From Paulownia fortunei (lineage: Eukaryota; Streptophyta; Magnoliopsida; Lamiales; Paulowniaceae): DNA of 64,000 bases. Positions 11,391 through 22,900 of the stretch are shown here, one piece after another; the stretch's first letter is position 1, and every line of letters starts with the position of its first letter. Where the stretch lies: assembly GCA_019321725.1 (NCBI GenBank), contig CM033106.1:20744551-20808550 (forward strand), written 5' to 3'. The notes beneath the pieces are model-generated. The model was not told the origin of the DNA and searched no databases. It was given only the letters and a program-made list of their open reading frames with translations. The position numbers and the translations under genes are program-made.

Positions 11391-12730
11391 TCTGTAGAAA
11401 TACTCTAGTTATAAAATTTAGCAAAACATTAGATTTTCCAGAGATATGTTCAATATCAATTTCAAAACAAGAAAGTATTTCTTGCCATCTAGCAAATATT
11501 TGTTTAGATGCAACGTTTATAACATCTTTATGCAATACTTATTTGTAGATTTGCAATCAATTCTTAGTTAGAATTTTTTAATAATTATATCACTCTCAGA
11601 TTTAGTGATATAAAGGACAATACTAAGTGTTTCCTTTTTTATGGTTAAATAATTTTTTTGTGCTTGGTTCCATAAGCCAGAAGTATATCTAACAACGACC
11701 TCATTAGATCCAACCTTTTATTTAAGGATACCTCCGTAACAAATTTCAGAGGTGTCGGTTTTGACTATTTTGAATAAATTTGGATTAGCAATAGCTAAAC
11801 ACGGGAGCTCTTTAGCTTTTTCTTTTATTTTTCTCACTGCGTTAGTGTGATTGTTAGTCCATGGAGCAGGATTGCTTTTTAGCCATTGAAAAAGGAGTTT
11901 TCAATCGAATGCAACTCCTTTATAGAAGTCTCTTATGTAATTTAGACTTCCAAGAAATCTTTGTAACTGATTTTTATCAGTTATTTCATCAGGAAATTTG
12001 TCTGCAAATTTTATTGCTTTTTCTATAGGACTTATTAGTCTATTTTGGATATAATGACCAAGAAATCTAATTTTTGTTTGAAAAAGTTTTACCTTCTTTG
12101 CTGAAACGGCAAATCCAGCTTTCATGGTTGTATTAATAAATATATTTAAGTGCTTAAAATGTTGCTCAATATTAGCAGAATAAATTAGCACATCATCAAT
12201 ATAAACAATTGTAAACTCCATATGGGGATTATGTATGTCATTCATGACATGTTGGAATTCAGAAGGGGCATTTCTTAGTCCGAATGGCATAACGTTCCAT
12301 TCATAATGCCCAAAAGGTACTGTGAAAGCCATTTTATATCTATCTTCTTCTTTTAGAAGAATTTGTCAGAACCCTGACTTCATATCAAATTTTGAAAATA
12401 TTTTGTCTTGATTAAGCATATTAATCAAATCCCTTTTATTAGGAATTGGATATTGAATCCATCTAAGCACTTTATTAAGAAGTTTGTAATTAATTACTAA
12501 TCTTGGAGCTCCTCTTTCAATTTCTGCAGTATTCTCGACATAGAATGCCGGACAACTCCAAAGGTTATAACTTGGCCTTATTAGACCTTTTTCAAGTAAT
12601 TCTTGAATTTTCTTTTTACAAAGCTCAAGATGTCAAGGACCCATAGTAATAGGGCGAGCTTTTTGTTGGAATATATTTTTCATTAAAATCTGGTTTATAT
12701 GGAAGACTTACCATATGTTTTTTTTCCTTT
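11391..12730 (-). pseudogene. Endogenous pararetrovirus block C: RT-RNase H
   Basis: Frame 12332-11901 contains the RT palm with MPFGLRNAPSEFQ and VYIDDVLIYS and the connection domain. The N-terminal fingers (about 12700-12340) and RNase H (about 11800-11400) are readable only with stops and frame changes. It aligns with blocks A and B over their whole length. It is the downstream end of the long polyprotein remnant running from 16.7 kb. Confidence 0.88.
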
Positions 12731-13082
12731 CCCAAAAGGCATTAAGATTTTCAGCACATATTTCTTTAAATATTTTTTCTGAATTTTCTTTTATCATTTG
12801 CTGAAATTTTGGAGAATTATTTTTTTCACAAAGAAGTTTAAACGAAACGTCATTTTGTAATGATAAAAGAATTTTTTCTTTCTTTTGAAGAAAATTTAAA
12901 AATAAATTAATAGAATGAGTTTTTGGAGGCATGGTAAATGTGAAAAATAATTCATGCCCCTTTATAGTCGTAAAAAGACCAATTTGATCAATTTTATTGA
13001 TGGGGAAATCATTTGAAAAAATGGAGTTCCAAAATAACTGCAGTAGAAAGGTTTTAACCATGATAAAGTGGTCGATAAACAA
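12731..13082 (-). pseudogene. Endogenous pararetrovirus block C: protease-RT linker
   Basis: The frame at 13082-12708 joins the protease to the RT. It includes a helical Lys/Glu-rich stretch (KKEKILLSLQ, then a run ending FWERKK) that is also recognisable at the mirrored ends of blocks A and B (8513-8600 and 8634-8790). No catalytic motif is seen. Confidence 0.7.
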
Positions 13083-13275
13083 ACACCACTGTTGCAGATT
13101 GCCGCATCAAATAGTTTGTAATTAACTATCAATGGTTGCTTATTAGCAGCTATAATAATTTGAGTAGTTTTAGAATAATACATAGTAGGTATTATCCCTT
13201 CAGAAATACAATTAACATCAGCACTTGTATGTAATAGTACTTCGACCTCAATTGCAAATTATTTATTAACAATTA
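13083..13275 (-). pseudogene. Endogenous pararetrovirus block C: aspartic protease remnant
   Basis: Minus-strand text at 13243-13208 reads LLHTSADVNC, the place where retroviral-type proteases have D-T/S-G/A. The catalytic Asp is replaced by His (codon at about 13229-13231), so the protease would be dead even without the stops. A following strand (QIIIAANKQPLIVNY) fits the protease fold. It lies between the coat and RT regions, the normal order in this virus family. Confidence 0.7.
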
Positions 13276-13914
13276 TGATAACTTTTAAGTACCATTTTTT
13301 AGAAATGATTTTGTCAATATGATTGACCCAAATAAACTCTTTTAGTGCTTTAGAAGAGAATTGATTAACCTCATCTTATAGAGATTTTTCTCCTTCTTCT
13401 TTTTCATCTTCTGATGATTTATCCCAACTATGACTTTTAGAACTAGAGGGATGTTTTTCAAATTTATAAATTTTATTTCTAAGTACAGAAAGTTCTATTT
13501 TTATTTCTGTAATCTCGGCTTTTAGCTCAGAAATAGTGGGTTCTTTTCTTTAACCGTTTAGCCTTTTCAAGAATTTTATAGTATGAATAAGGCTCTCTAT
13601 CTTTTGAGATAGTTTAGTGGGTTTTTGAATTACCCTAAGATAATGTTCAATGGTTTCCCATTTTTTAATAGAATCTTGAATTTGATTTATTAGATTGAGA
13701 ATAAAAAAAAATCTTGAGTAATCATATTAATACTCAACTCAATCAAATTTATCAGGCATTTATCACAGTCACAATTTTTATTGTAACTAGATTTTATTCT
13801 TCTTCTATTCTTCTTCATAATTAGAAGTGTTATCAAAAGTGAACTCTCCTTCATCATTTTTAATGATGGAGATAAAAACATCTTCTTGATTCTCTTCTTC
13901 ATTAAGAAGAATGT
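13276..13914 (-). pseudogene. Endogenous pararetrovirus block C: coat-protease spacer
   Basis: A broken, Lys/Ser/Glu-rich region with coiled-coil-like heptads on the minus strand (around 13640-13480) and a short frame at 13902-13690. No named domain is seen; by position it is the low-complexity segment between coat protein and protease. Confidence 0.5.
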
Positions 13915-15560
13915 TTAATAAAGATCTTTTTGGACCTTCATCAATGTATAGTGCTTGAATTTTCTTCTTAACATAGCACTTGTTAGCCTTATGCCCAATT
14001 CTACCACATGTCCAGCAGACTGGTTTTTCATTAGGCTTTTCTTTTTTCTTACTACTTTTAGGAGGCTTAGAAAATTTTTCATTTGAAATTTGTCTAGAAG
14101 ATTTATAAAATCTCTTCTTTTCTTTTTTTTATATTTTTTCTTGCGTTTATCCTTTTTAGGATATTGGATTGGTTGAAAACCAATTTGTTCACATAAATCA
14201 CCTATAATTTGGCGATTTTCAATTTTTTGTTGATCAAGCTGTCTTTTTAGCTTGACGTCGTTACATAAATTCATTCCTTCAGCAATTATCTCAGAAGATA
14301 AATCTCCATATGATAATTGATACCAAAGAATGGATCCAGAATGACTTTTGACTTTTAGCCTATTTCTAACTCGCTCAGCAAATAGAGTTGGTAAGCTAGA
14401 AAGAAATTTTTCTTTCCAAAAATCTGCATTGCAGTCATTACGAGTTAGAACTTTTGGCATAAAACATCTTTGTACCATCTGAAATGAGATAACGTAGGAC
14501 ACTTAAGGTTTATTAATTGTTCTTATGTCTGATCTAATAGGAGCTCATTAGTTCCAATAAAATGAGATATAATTGTATAGATCAGTGTCTACATCCTACT
14601 CTTCTCATTTAGAGATAGGATCAATGATAATTGCTTCAAAAAAATTCATTTAGCAACATCAGTTAGATAGAAGTCCCACCAGCCTTGCAATTGACCAGTG
14701 AAACCAGTAACAATTGCTTTGGTAATACTTCTATCATCATTGCCTTTTAGCTTGGTTGCAGATGCATAAATTAGCATATGCTTAATGATGGTTTATTCTG
14801 GTATTCAGATTTTTCATCAATATTCCATTATGTAATAGTTTCTCTATTGAATTGAGCAAAGTCTTGCTTTTCTTCAATTTGAAGATCAAATGGAGTGGGT
14901 TTTGTATACTACGGTTTTACCACTAAAATCTTATCTCTATAAGAGACTTTATTGACCTGGATTTCAAAATCAGATGAAACTGCAGAATTAGCTTCTTCAT
15001 TAATAGTAGAAATAGCAGTTATAGCTTTTTCTTCAGAAATTTTTAATTTCTGGAGTATAACAATAAGTTCTTCCATAAAATCAGAAATTTTTTTAGAGCT
15101 TAAAAGAAATTTTCTTCTTTCAGTTTGGGAGAAGGAATTATCATAACATAATCTTTCGGAAAAGAGGGTTTTCAGAGGTTTTAGAAACTTGCTTAGCAAC
15201 CATTTCTTCATTACGAGAAGTTTGTTATCCTATGGATTGAAAACTTAAATTTGTAAAATTATTTTGTTGTATTAGCTGATCAAAAAAAGCTTGTCTTATT
15301 TCTATTTTGATAGGAGCTGCAATAGTAGATTTGTCTCATTTTTCTATTTTTATTGAAGTAAAAGAAGGGTGAATTGAAGATATTTCTTCTCCTGCAACAT
15401 TAGTATATTTTTGATAAGTGCTTTCCAAAATTGCTAAAAAGAATGAGCAATTGAGATTTGGAAATTCTTTGTTTCTAGCAGGAAAATAAATCTCCTCAAG
15501 CCATTTAAAGAAGTCTATCATTGGGCCAATTTCTTCAACCCAATTCATAATCCTTTGAAT
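13915..15560 (-). pseudogene. Endogenous pararetrovirus block C: coat protein region with CCHC knuckle
   Basis: Frame 14502-13915 carries a capsid core (FAERVRNRLK, then YGDLSSEI and a LCND stretch), a Lys-rich basic run and, in a shifted frame at 14017-13976, an intact C-x2-C-x4-H-x4-C zinc knuckle, the nucleic-acid-binding motif of caulimovirid coat proteins. Upstream frames 15211-14909 and 15548-15336 cover the N-terminal part of the region, separated by stops. The core and knuckle are recognisable by pattern; the exact boundary with the movement region is not. Confidence 0.75.
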
Positions 15561-16700
15561 ATAAAGCTTTTATTTTTTGAGTTTAAAATAACTTAAAAAC
15601 CATTTCCTTTTAAACTCATTTTCTAGTTTATCAAACATTTTTTTGATCCTTTTAGGAAGATAAAGTTCATCAGATATGGTCATGACATTATAACCCATAT
15701 CTGAGAAAGTTGGAGAGAATGGCCTTTCAGTATTAGGCCTAGATTCGGGAAGTTCAACTTATATTCTAATTGACTAATCTGTTCTGGAGTTTTATGCTCC
15801 TGCAATAGAAAATTTTCGAATTCAGAAAGTGGAATTGAAGAAGTAGAATTTCTACTAGTTCCTTCGTCGGGTTTTAGATGAAGTCTTCTTTGAGAAGCAA
15901 TCTAGATGACTACATCACTGTCATCATATTGAACAATTTTTTCAATCTTCCTGGACTCATCTTTATGAGCTGGAATAGCTTGTTCCATGATCCATCTTTC
16001 AGGAAAAAGACTTGATTTCAAGAAATAGTTTTTGGAACCATAAGGTTGCTTTTAGCAACATCTATTATGAACAGTGTTGTTTCTCCTCTTTTGGAGGTGA
16101 TTCTGAATTAACTCTAAAATTAGAGACAATAGTATTCATTACCTTGTAATTGATTCTATATACAAGGACTACATTTTCAGATCCTTGAATCAAATGAAAC
16201 CATTTAGTTTTCACATTCAGGGTAAGAGCATGAAGGATATTTGAGTCTGTTAATGAGACTGTAAAATTAGGAAAACAGCTAAAATGAACTGACCCATCAC
16301 AAAGTGATGATTCGATAACTCCTATTAGAGAATCTTCAAAAATTTTATGTCTTTGGTCTCTGACCATTATTAGGGCAGATGTGTTTAAACTAAGTCTGGT
16401 AAGTGGCTTTAAGCCAACTTGTATCATTCCCAGAGGTAAAAATTTGTAATTCTGCTTATGAGCAGAAATAAGTTTTTCAGATAACAACCTAAAAGTGTCA
16501 TATCCTTCTTTTAAAAGGATCAACTCTTTTAGAGTCTTGACTATGTAGTCAGATTTAAAGTTGAAACTTCCAGTTTTATAGATCTTCTGATTAAAAGAGG
16601 CTGGTAGTTTCCAACTTTGGAGATTTTTCTCAAAGTTTTCAGAGATTATGATCTCTTTGTTTTCTTAAAGGATTCATCATGATTCTTCTGAAAAGATTTA
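15561..16700 (-). pseudogene. Endogenous pararetrovirus block C: movement protein region
   Basis: Frame 16523-16065 resembles the core of caulimovirid 30K-superfamily movement proteins: beta-rich, with a conserved LxD/DxR-type stretch (ALIMVRDQRHKIFEDSLIG) and a second strand block. The flanking parts (16700-16524 and 16060-15561) are readable only in pieces. In the family this protein lines plasmodesmata for cell-to-cell spread. Its position, first after the primer site, matches the group gene order. Stops make it inactive. Confidence 0.65.
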
Positions 16701-16894
16701 ATGATCTTATTCATGGTGGTGAAGATACTATCAATGATTTATATCATACCTTTCTACGGCTCCTCAGGCCAATATAGACTTTACCGACTATGCGACTTAA
16801 GGCACAAAGCCAAGGTAGAACTTCACACCGATAAACAAGATATTAAAATTTCAAAAGATTCAAAAGAATCTTTCAAGAAACTAGAAAGAACTAT

Positions 16895-16907
16895 GGCTCT
16901 GATACTA
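16895..16907 (-). promoter_or_regulatory. tRNA-Met primer-binding site of the pararetrovirus
   Basis: Minus-strand sequence TAGTATCAGAGCC differs by one base from TGGTATCAGAGCC, the complement of initiator tRNA-Met used by caulimovirids to start minus-strand DNA synthesis and, by convention, position 1 of their genomes. It lies about 200 bp upstream of the movement-protein region and close to the outer edge of block C. Confidence 0.85.
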
Positions 16908-17520
16908 ATTTGGAACTAGGCTTATAGAGCATAAAATAAGCTCTTTAACTTTATAAGTTATAATTATTGCATATATATGATATCATATGTATATGTTAGT
17001 ACATTAGTAAATGTATATCTACACATTTATATACACATACGTACAAATGTGTGTATATATATATATTTATGAATTCATATATAAAAATTAATATGAACTA
17101 TGTTTACAAGTAAATATTTGTTGTGATTTATTATTAGTAAACCACTCACATATTTCCGTTGTCACTATGCTTTGAGCGTAAGTTGTTGTCCGCTTATGTT
17201 TATACATATACATATGTATGTAGTAATATTTAAATGGTCATGTATCATGTAGTCATTATTGCATTAATTTACTCCCATATTGTACCTGTTAGGTGTCTAT
17301 ATATGTTTATGTGCGTAATAGGGTGTATGAATACTAGATGAATAAGACAACTAAAATGCATAGTACACAAATTTACTTATGACAATCGCAGTACAAAATT
17401 TACATAAAACAATAAGCAGAAAAAGTATTGTATGGACGAAAGAATGATCGTAATTCAACATTCATACACATCTTAAATAAGGTGGACAAAGAATTGAAAC
17501 ATATCAGAACCAATGCAAGT
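16908..17520. other. AT-rich flank with TA/TG dinucleotide runs
   Basis: No gene. A stretch around 16960-17110 is built of short TA and ATGTA repeats, including an alternating tract at about 17050-17070. It adjoins the primer-site end of the pararetrovirus. From about 17340 it grades into the Harbinger-like locus. Confidence 0.6.
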
Positions 17521-17524
17521 TGAT

Positions 17525-18414
17525 TCATGGTGAAGGGCGCTCATGAGGCCTCAATGTAGCAGTTCTGGTGTCTGAAGTTGTCCATGATCGATCGGTCAGG
17601 TTGTAGTGTACGAACATGCCACGCCATATCTCTCGATGAATCCACATCGCCCACAACTGAAGTTCGAACTGTGATAACAATACTGGAGGCCGATCTGTGT
17701 CATATTTGGTCGTGTGCTGGTGGGGGTGGCAATAGTGCACTCATATCATGGCTAGGACCAATATTGGGCATCTTGACCCTCTGGAAATCCGATACATCTT
17801 AGTCCAAAATGAGATTACTTCGTCACTCGCACCATCATTAGTGTAGTCGTCCTCCACATCATCCAACTTTGCTGGGCCCACATCTATAACCTCCCCTTCC
17901 GAAAAAATCTCCTTAATAGGGTCCCAATGGGGCTCACCAAAGTTGAAATTCCTTGGCACTACTGGTCATCGCTGTATGTTCTAAACAACATTAGTCACAA
18001 AGATGTGTACAATATACATATTGGATGATAAAATAAAATACCTAGTTATGTTCTTTGTTGTACTCCACGCCCGGTTGCTGTAAAATATTTTTGAAAGTAT
18101 TGTATTGTTCCTTAAGCTCGAATTAATGTAACCTTACCCCCAGAACATAAGAACTATGTCGAAATGATGCTAGAGCTTGGTTGCAATTTTTGAGTTAGCC
18201 AAATCTGTATCCGAGTCACCATTCATGTTTGTTCTAGTGTTCTCATCCAATTGCATATGAATAAACCTCTCCTCGATTTCAGGACCCCATGTTTCGCCCT
18301 GTTCATCATGATCAAAAGGAAACCCGTCTCCCACTCATCCCTACATTTGAAACATATATATTTTACATGGATAACATCAATGATTAATTTATGACACTTA
18401 ACATCGAAGTACAC
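17525..18414 (-). pseudogene. PIF/Harbinger-associated Myb/SANT-like protein remnant
   Basis: Minus-strand exon text at about 18115-18042 reads EQYNTFKNILQQPGVEYN, typical of the Myb/SANT-like DNA-binding domain paired with plant PIF/Harbinger transposases. A 70-nt intron (18041-17972, GT...AG) follows, then an SDD start and, after a small frame shift, VPRNFNFGEPHWDPIKEIF (about 17957-17900), the C-terminal end of that domain, then an acidic tail. Upstream text (18414-18180) could be the N-terminal helices but is diverged. Downstream frame 17740-17525 has no motif. The protein in this family binds element ends and helps the transposase enter the nucleus. Frame breaks make this copy dead. Confidence 0.6.
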
Positions 18415-19081
18415 TTCTTAAAACTATTAACTACATGTTCAATATGACACAACAGTTATACATAGAATCCTTCAAATAATTTTACAATATTATACAATTT
18501 AAAAATAGAGCACCAAGCATATCACATGCACCCCGAATCAAGCCAAAATCAATGACTTAATAAGAACGGCCACAAGTAGTACTAAAAAAACCACATATTC
18601 TACATAGTACCCAAAGTCCATGGTACTGGTGACATAGGCTCCCCATTGCCCCTTCTATAGGTGATGTAGTGTGAGCGTATGTTCTGGTGGCCCATTTAGG
18701 TACATTGTTGCACTGTGAAGTCTGGGCAGAACTTCCCACTTTGGAATTGGATAGCTTGGTGCTCTGCACGAGGAACTCTTCTCCCTAAGCATAGTGGATC
18801 GATATGTCAACTATGAACCTACCACAGAAATGACCTCAATGGTCACATCCGAGTACACAATGATAAAATCGTCTACATAGATAGAATCTACTTGGCCATA
18901 ACATTGTCATTAGTCCACCACCACAAGAGCATGTTGGGTTGCTCCGAAAAAGTCATGTTGTTAAGAATAAAATAAAATTGGAGTATAAATGATATAACAA
19001 AATGTAAAGACTAAATTAACACATAAGTATGCAATCATTTCAAGATTTTAATCACATAACATACCAAGGACAACTAAAAGC
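18415..19081 (-). other. Harbinger-like locus, unassigned part
   Basis: About 670 bases of minus-strand sequence with scattered readable stretches (for example 18769-18557) but no recognised domain. It is continuous with 24008-24265 if the Copia-2 element is removed, so it belongs to the interrupted host locus. Confidence 0.4.
19077..19081. repeat. Left target-site duplication of Copia-2 (aaagc)
   Basis: Five bases abutting the 5' LTR; the right flank at 24008-24012 is aaaac, four of five matching. This supports a single insertion event for the whole element. Confidence 0.6.
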
Positions 19082-19516
19082 TGTTGAAATATTAATTTAT
19101 AATTTAACAACCTATTAAGTAAAGATAATAGACCTTGAGTACACTTGTTGATTTAAGCAAATTGATAAACAAACCCACACTCGTTAATGTGATACTATGA
19201 ATGGTTATGATTAACAACCATCAAACTCACTTAACTAGTACTTATATTATTATAATAATTAAGTAGTGTGTTTGGCCTACAAATAGATTATGTTTGTAAA
19301 GCATTTGTATCAAGACAATTGAGGGAAAGTCATCAAATCGAATGAGAGCAAAATAAAGCAATTAGAGTGAGAGGGTCTAGTGTTTGTAAAATTGTGAGCA
19401 TAGTTGTATTATTTAAGTATTGAAAAATATTGGAATATTGTACTTTTACTGTAATATAGATATTCATTTATTTTTATCTCTCTCACATTTTTATATTTAC
19501 ACCCTTACACCTAACA
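19082..19516 (+). repeat. Copia-2 5' LTR (435 bp)
   Basis: Runs from TGTTGAAATATT to CACCTAACA and matches 23586-24007 along its length with many substitutions (roughly 85-90 percent by eye over the first 240 bases), indicating an old insertion. The promoter TATA box seen in the 3' LTR (CCTATAAATAGG) is mutated here to CCTACAAATAG at about 19276. Confidence 0.92.
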
Positions 19517-19521
19517 ATTTG

Positions 19522-19534
19522 TGGTATCAAAGCC
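19522..19534 (+). promoter_or_regulatory. Copia-2 primer-binding site (tRNA-Met)
   Basis: TGGTATCAAAGCC, one base off the canonical complement of initiator tRNA-Met, five bases after the LTR end. Confidence 0.9.
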
Positions 19535-19568
19535 ACCCATTGCCTGATAACCCCTTATATATACAAAA

Positions 19569-20560
19569 ATGGCTTCAACCAGCAGCAGTGAACTTCCTTT
19601 AACATATTCCCAATAAGGTGTTCCTAATATTGTTGGTCAAGATTACGAGTTATGGAGTGTTTGATGCGCACGTTACTCATGTCCTATGAACTTTGGGATA
19701 TTTTTGAAGAGGGGTATAATACATATACTTCAGAGAGGAAGCCGCTCTAACAGCAGTAGAGAAAAAATAGCAAAAAGAAAACAAGACAAAAGATGCAAGA
19801 GCCTTATCCTTTATGCACCAAGGTGTAAGTCGGTCCATTCTTCCATGCATTATGGGTGATAAAACATCAAAAGATTCATGGAAATTTTGAAAAATCAATT
19901 TGTAGGATATGAAAAAGTTATCTCTATCAAATTGTAAAATATATGGCGAGATTTTGATAATTTGGCTATGAAAGATAGCGAAAATATACAAGAATTCTTT
20001 TCCAAAGTCTCTATAGTAGTAAATCAAATAAGAGGATATGACGATATTGTTGAAGATTGAAATATCGTTGAAAAAGTGCTACGAAGTTTGCCAGCAAAGT
20101 TTGAGCATATAGTCACTATTACTGAAGAATCCAAAAATTTGTCAAAATTATCTTTGGATGAACTTATGGAATCACTAGAAGCCCATGAAAAAAAAATGAG
20201 TAGATTTTAAGTCAAAGTTTGGAGCAAGCCTTTCAAGGAAAGGTTAATATTTCACAGTAAAAATCAGCAAGATGGCCAGAAGGACAACTCAATTTAGTGA
20301 GGTACACGAGGCAGAGGTCATGACAGATATCAAAACTTCCAGACACGAGGAAAAGGAGAAGAGTTATTTCTAATCTAAGAAATTTTAATCAAAAATCAAA
20401 TTTATATTACCGAATATGCAGAAGAAACGTCCACGACACAAAAAATTATTCGAATAAATACAAAAGGTGCAGAAATGTAAATCATTCCAAGGAGATTATT
20501 AGTACAAAGATAATAGAGATACAAATGAGGCCAACTTCATAGAAACAAACGAGGCTAATC
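19569..20560 (+). pseudogene. Copia-2 gag remnant
   Basis: An ATG at 19569 opens MASTSSSELPLTYSQ, then an in-frame stop. The Gag core is readable in alternating frames: a YELW block near 19650, helical text around 19960-20160 (ENIQEFFSKVS, LRSLPAKFEHIV, SLEAHEKKM) and a Gly/Arg-rich segment near 20300. A zinc knuckle is not preserved. In copia elements Gag forms the virus-like particle that packages the RNA. Confidence 0.8.
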
Positions 20561-21130
20561 AGGTATTTTACTCCTACTTGAACTCTCAACAACAAATTGA
20601 GAATATTTGTTACGTGGATAGTGGTTGCAGCAATCACATGTATAGAAATAAGAAAATATTTGTGAAGCTCGATGAGTCATATTTATCAAAAGTAAAACTC
20701 AGAGATAGCAAAGCACACAAAACTATTGAGTGTGGAGAAATTACAGTCCAGACAAAAGAAGACAAAACCAATATTATCAAGGTTATCTTTTATGTGCCAG
20801 ACTTAACTCATAATTTATTGAGTGTCGACCAGCTACTAGAGAAAGATTACAAAGTGGAATTTAATAATGACTAGTGTGTTATTATTGATAAGCAAAAGAA
20901 TCTCACAATGGCTAAAATTAAGATGAGTTCAAATAAAGTTTTTCCTCTTAATTTATCATTGACTGAGAAAGTTGTACTTTAAAGTACAACAGATGAAGAT
21001 TACAACATTTGGCATTTAAGGTATGGATATTTGAACTATAAAGGCTTACATTTATTAAAGAAGAAAAATATGGTATTTAGCCTTCCAAATATTCCAGATC
21101 GACACAAGTTATGTGAATGATGTATTTTTG
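20561..21130 (+). pseudogene. Copia-2 protease and GAG-pre-integrase region
   Basis: Frame 20578-20874 contains CYVDSGCSNHM, with the catalytic D-S-G of the copia protease intact, and the following strand block ending in NLLSVDQL. After a stop at 20872 the frame continues through a pre-integrase zinc-binding stretch (IWHLRYGYLN, then a CIFGK) to about 21140, with stops. Confidence 0.85.
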
Positions 21131-22150
21131 GTAAAATGCATCATCTACCATTTCCAAAGACAATATAGAGCCAGAGCTCCTCTCGAGTTAGTACATGCAA
21201 ATATTTGTGGACCAACTCAAACACCATCGCTCAATAATAATAGTAATTTTCTATTGTTCGTTGATGACTACACCAGGATGAAATAGATTTATAGTTTAAA
21301 ATAGAAGTCAGATGCATTCAAAAATTTTTGATCAAGACGCATGTGGAAAATTAAAGTGGCAAAAAAATTAAAGACTCTACGCATAGATCAAGGAGGTGAA
21401 TCCATTGGAAAATCCTTCTTGAATTATTGCAAAAAAAAAAAAGAATCCACTAACAACTAACAGTCTGGTACAGCCCACAACAGAATGGAGTGGTAAAGCA
21501 AAAGAATCATACAATAGTTGAAATGGCACGAAGCATGATGATAGGAAAATGACTTCCAAAATGTTTTTGCAAAAGCAGCAAATGCAGTAGTCTATATTCT
21601 GAATTGGTCACCGATAAAGGCAATTCCTAATAGGACTCTGTACGAGGCTTGGCATTGAAGAAAGCCACAGGTAAATCATCTCAAAAATTTTGGTTGCATT
21701 GCTTATTCAAATATTCATTCCCAGCAGAGAGAGAAGTTCGATGGTAAAGGAGAAAAATATCTTTATTGGTTATAGTGACGAATCTAAGGGATATCATTTA
21801 CTAGATCCAAAGAAAATAAACTCATTACTTCTTGAGATGTTATATTTAATGAAAAATAGTCGTAGAATTGGAAAGAAATTGAAAAATGAAAAAAAAAATT
21901 GTATATGTGCCACACCGATGACTATATCAACAAATCAAGGAAATCAATCAAGCATGGGTGGAACCACCAACTTAAGTTCCAGTCCAACCTCCAGTTCATC
22001 AGGATCACTTAGAGAATCTTATCCAAAATCTGAAAGTCCAGTCAGAAGAGTACAAAGCTTAAGAGAAATTTATGAATCGTGTGATGTAGCATTTTTTGCT
22101 TATGAGCCACAGACTTATGCAGAAGAGCTCAAGAAGAAGTTTGGCAAATA
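21131..22150 (+). pseudogene. Copia-2 integrase remnant
   Basis: A short FVDDY-type text near 21260 and a downstream SYNSGTAHNRMEW-like region near 21460-21500 mark the catalytic core, fragmented by stops. Frame 21690-22151 covers the integrase C-terminus (IFIGYSDESKGYHLLDP) and a Ser/Thr-rich linker to the RT. It is non-functional. Confidence 0.8.
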
Positions 22151-22900
22151 GCAATGGACAAAGAAATTGCAAGCATTGAGAGGAACCAGACATGGGAACT
22201 CTTAGACCTTCCCGAAAGAAAAAAGTGTGATCGGGGTAAAATGAATCTACAAGATAATAAAGTATAAGAAAGATGGCTCAATTCACAATCATAAAGCTCG
22301 TTTAGTTGTAAAAGGATATTCTCAGCAACCAGGAGTCGATTTCAATGAGACATTTGCACCAATTGCTCGCATGGAAACAATACGACTTGTCCTAACTCTA
22401 CCAACACAATTAGAGCTACCAATTTATCAGTTGGATGTTAAATTAGCATTTCCCATGGTGACCTAGAAAAAGAAGTTTATGTGGAGCAACTAGAAGGTTA
22501 TGTTGTCAAAAGCAAAGAAAATAAAGCCTATCAACTCAGAAAAGGATTATATGGATTCAAACGAGTACCAAGAGCCTGAAACAACAAATTGACAGTCAAA
22601 GTGAGCTGTCATTATACATGAATAAAGAAGGTGCGCATTACATAAATGACTTAATTTATACAGGGACTGATCAGTGATTGTGCAAGAATTCAAAAAGGCC
22701 ATGATGAAGGAGTATGAGATGATTGATTTGGGTCTTATGAAATATTTTCTTGGGATTCAAGTTCACCAATCAAAAGGAGAAATATTAATTTCTCAAGAAA
22801 AATATCTTGAAGAAGTATTGAAGAAATTTCAAATGAACAATTGCAAGCCAATCTCAAATCCGCTCGCAGTTAATGTGAAATTATAGTTGAATAATAATGC
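22151..22900 (+). pseudogene. Copia-2 reverse transcriptase remnant
   Basis: Contains [18 protein letters not shown] near 22290, [10 protein letters not shown] near 22365 and, after frameshifts, the C-terminal block EYEMIDLGLMKYFLGIQVH at 22710-22760. The catalytic YVDD region is disrupted near 22640 (a YIND-like text is all I can see). Confidence 0.85.
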
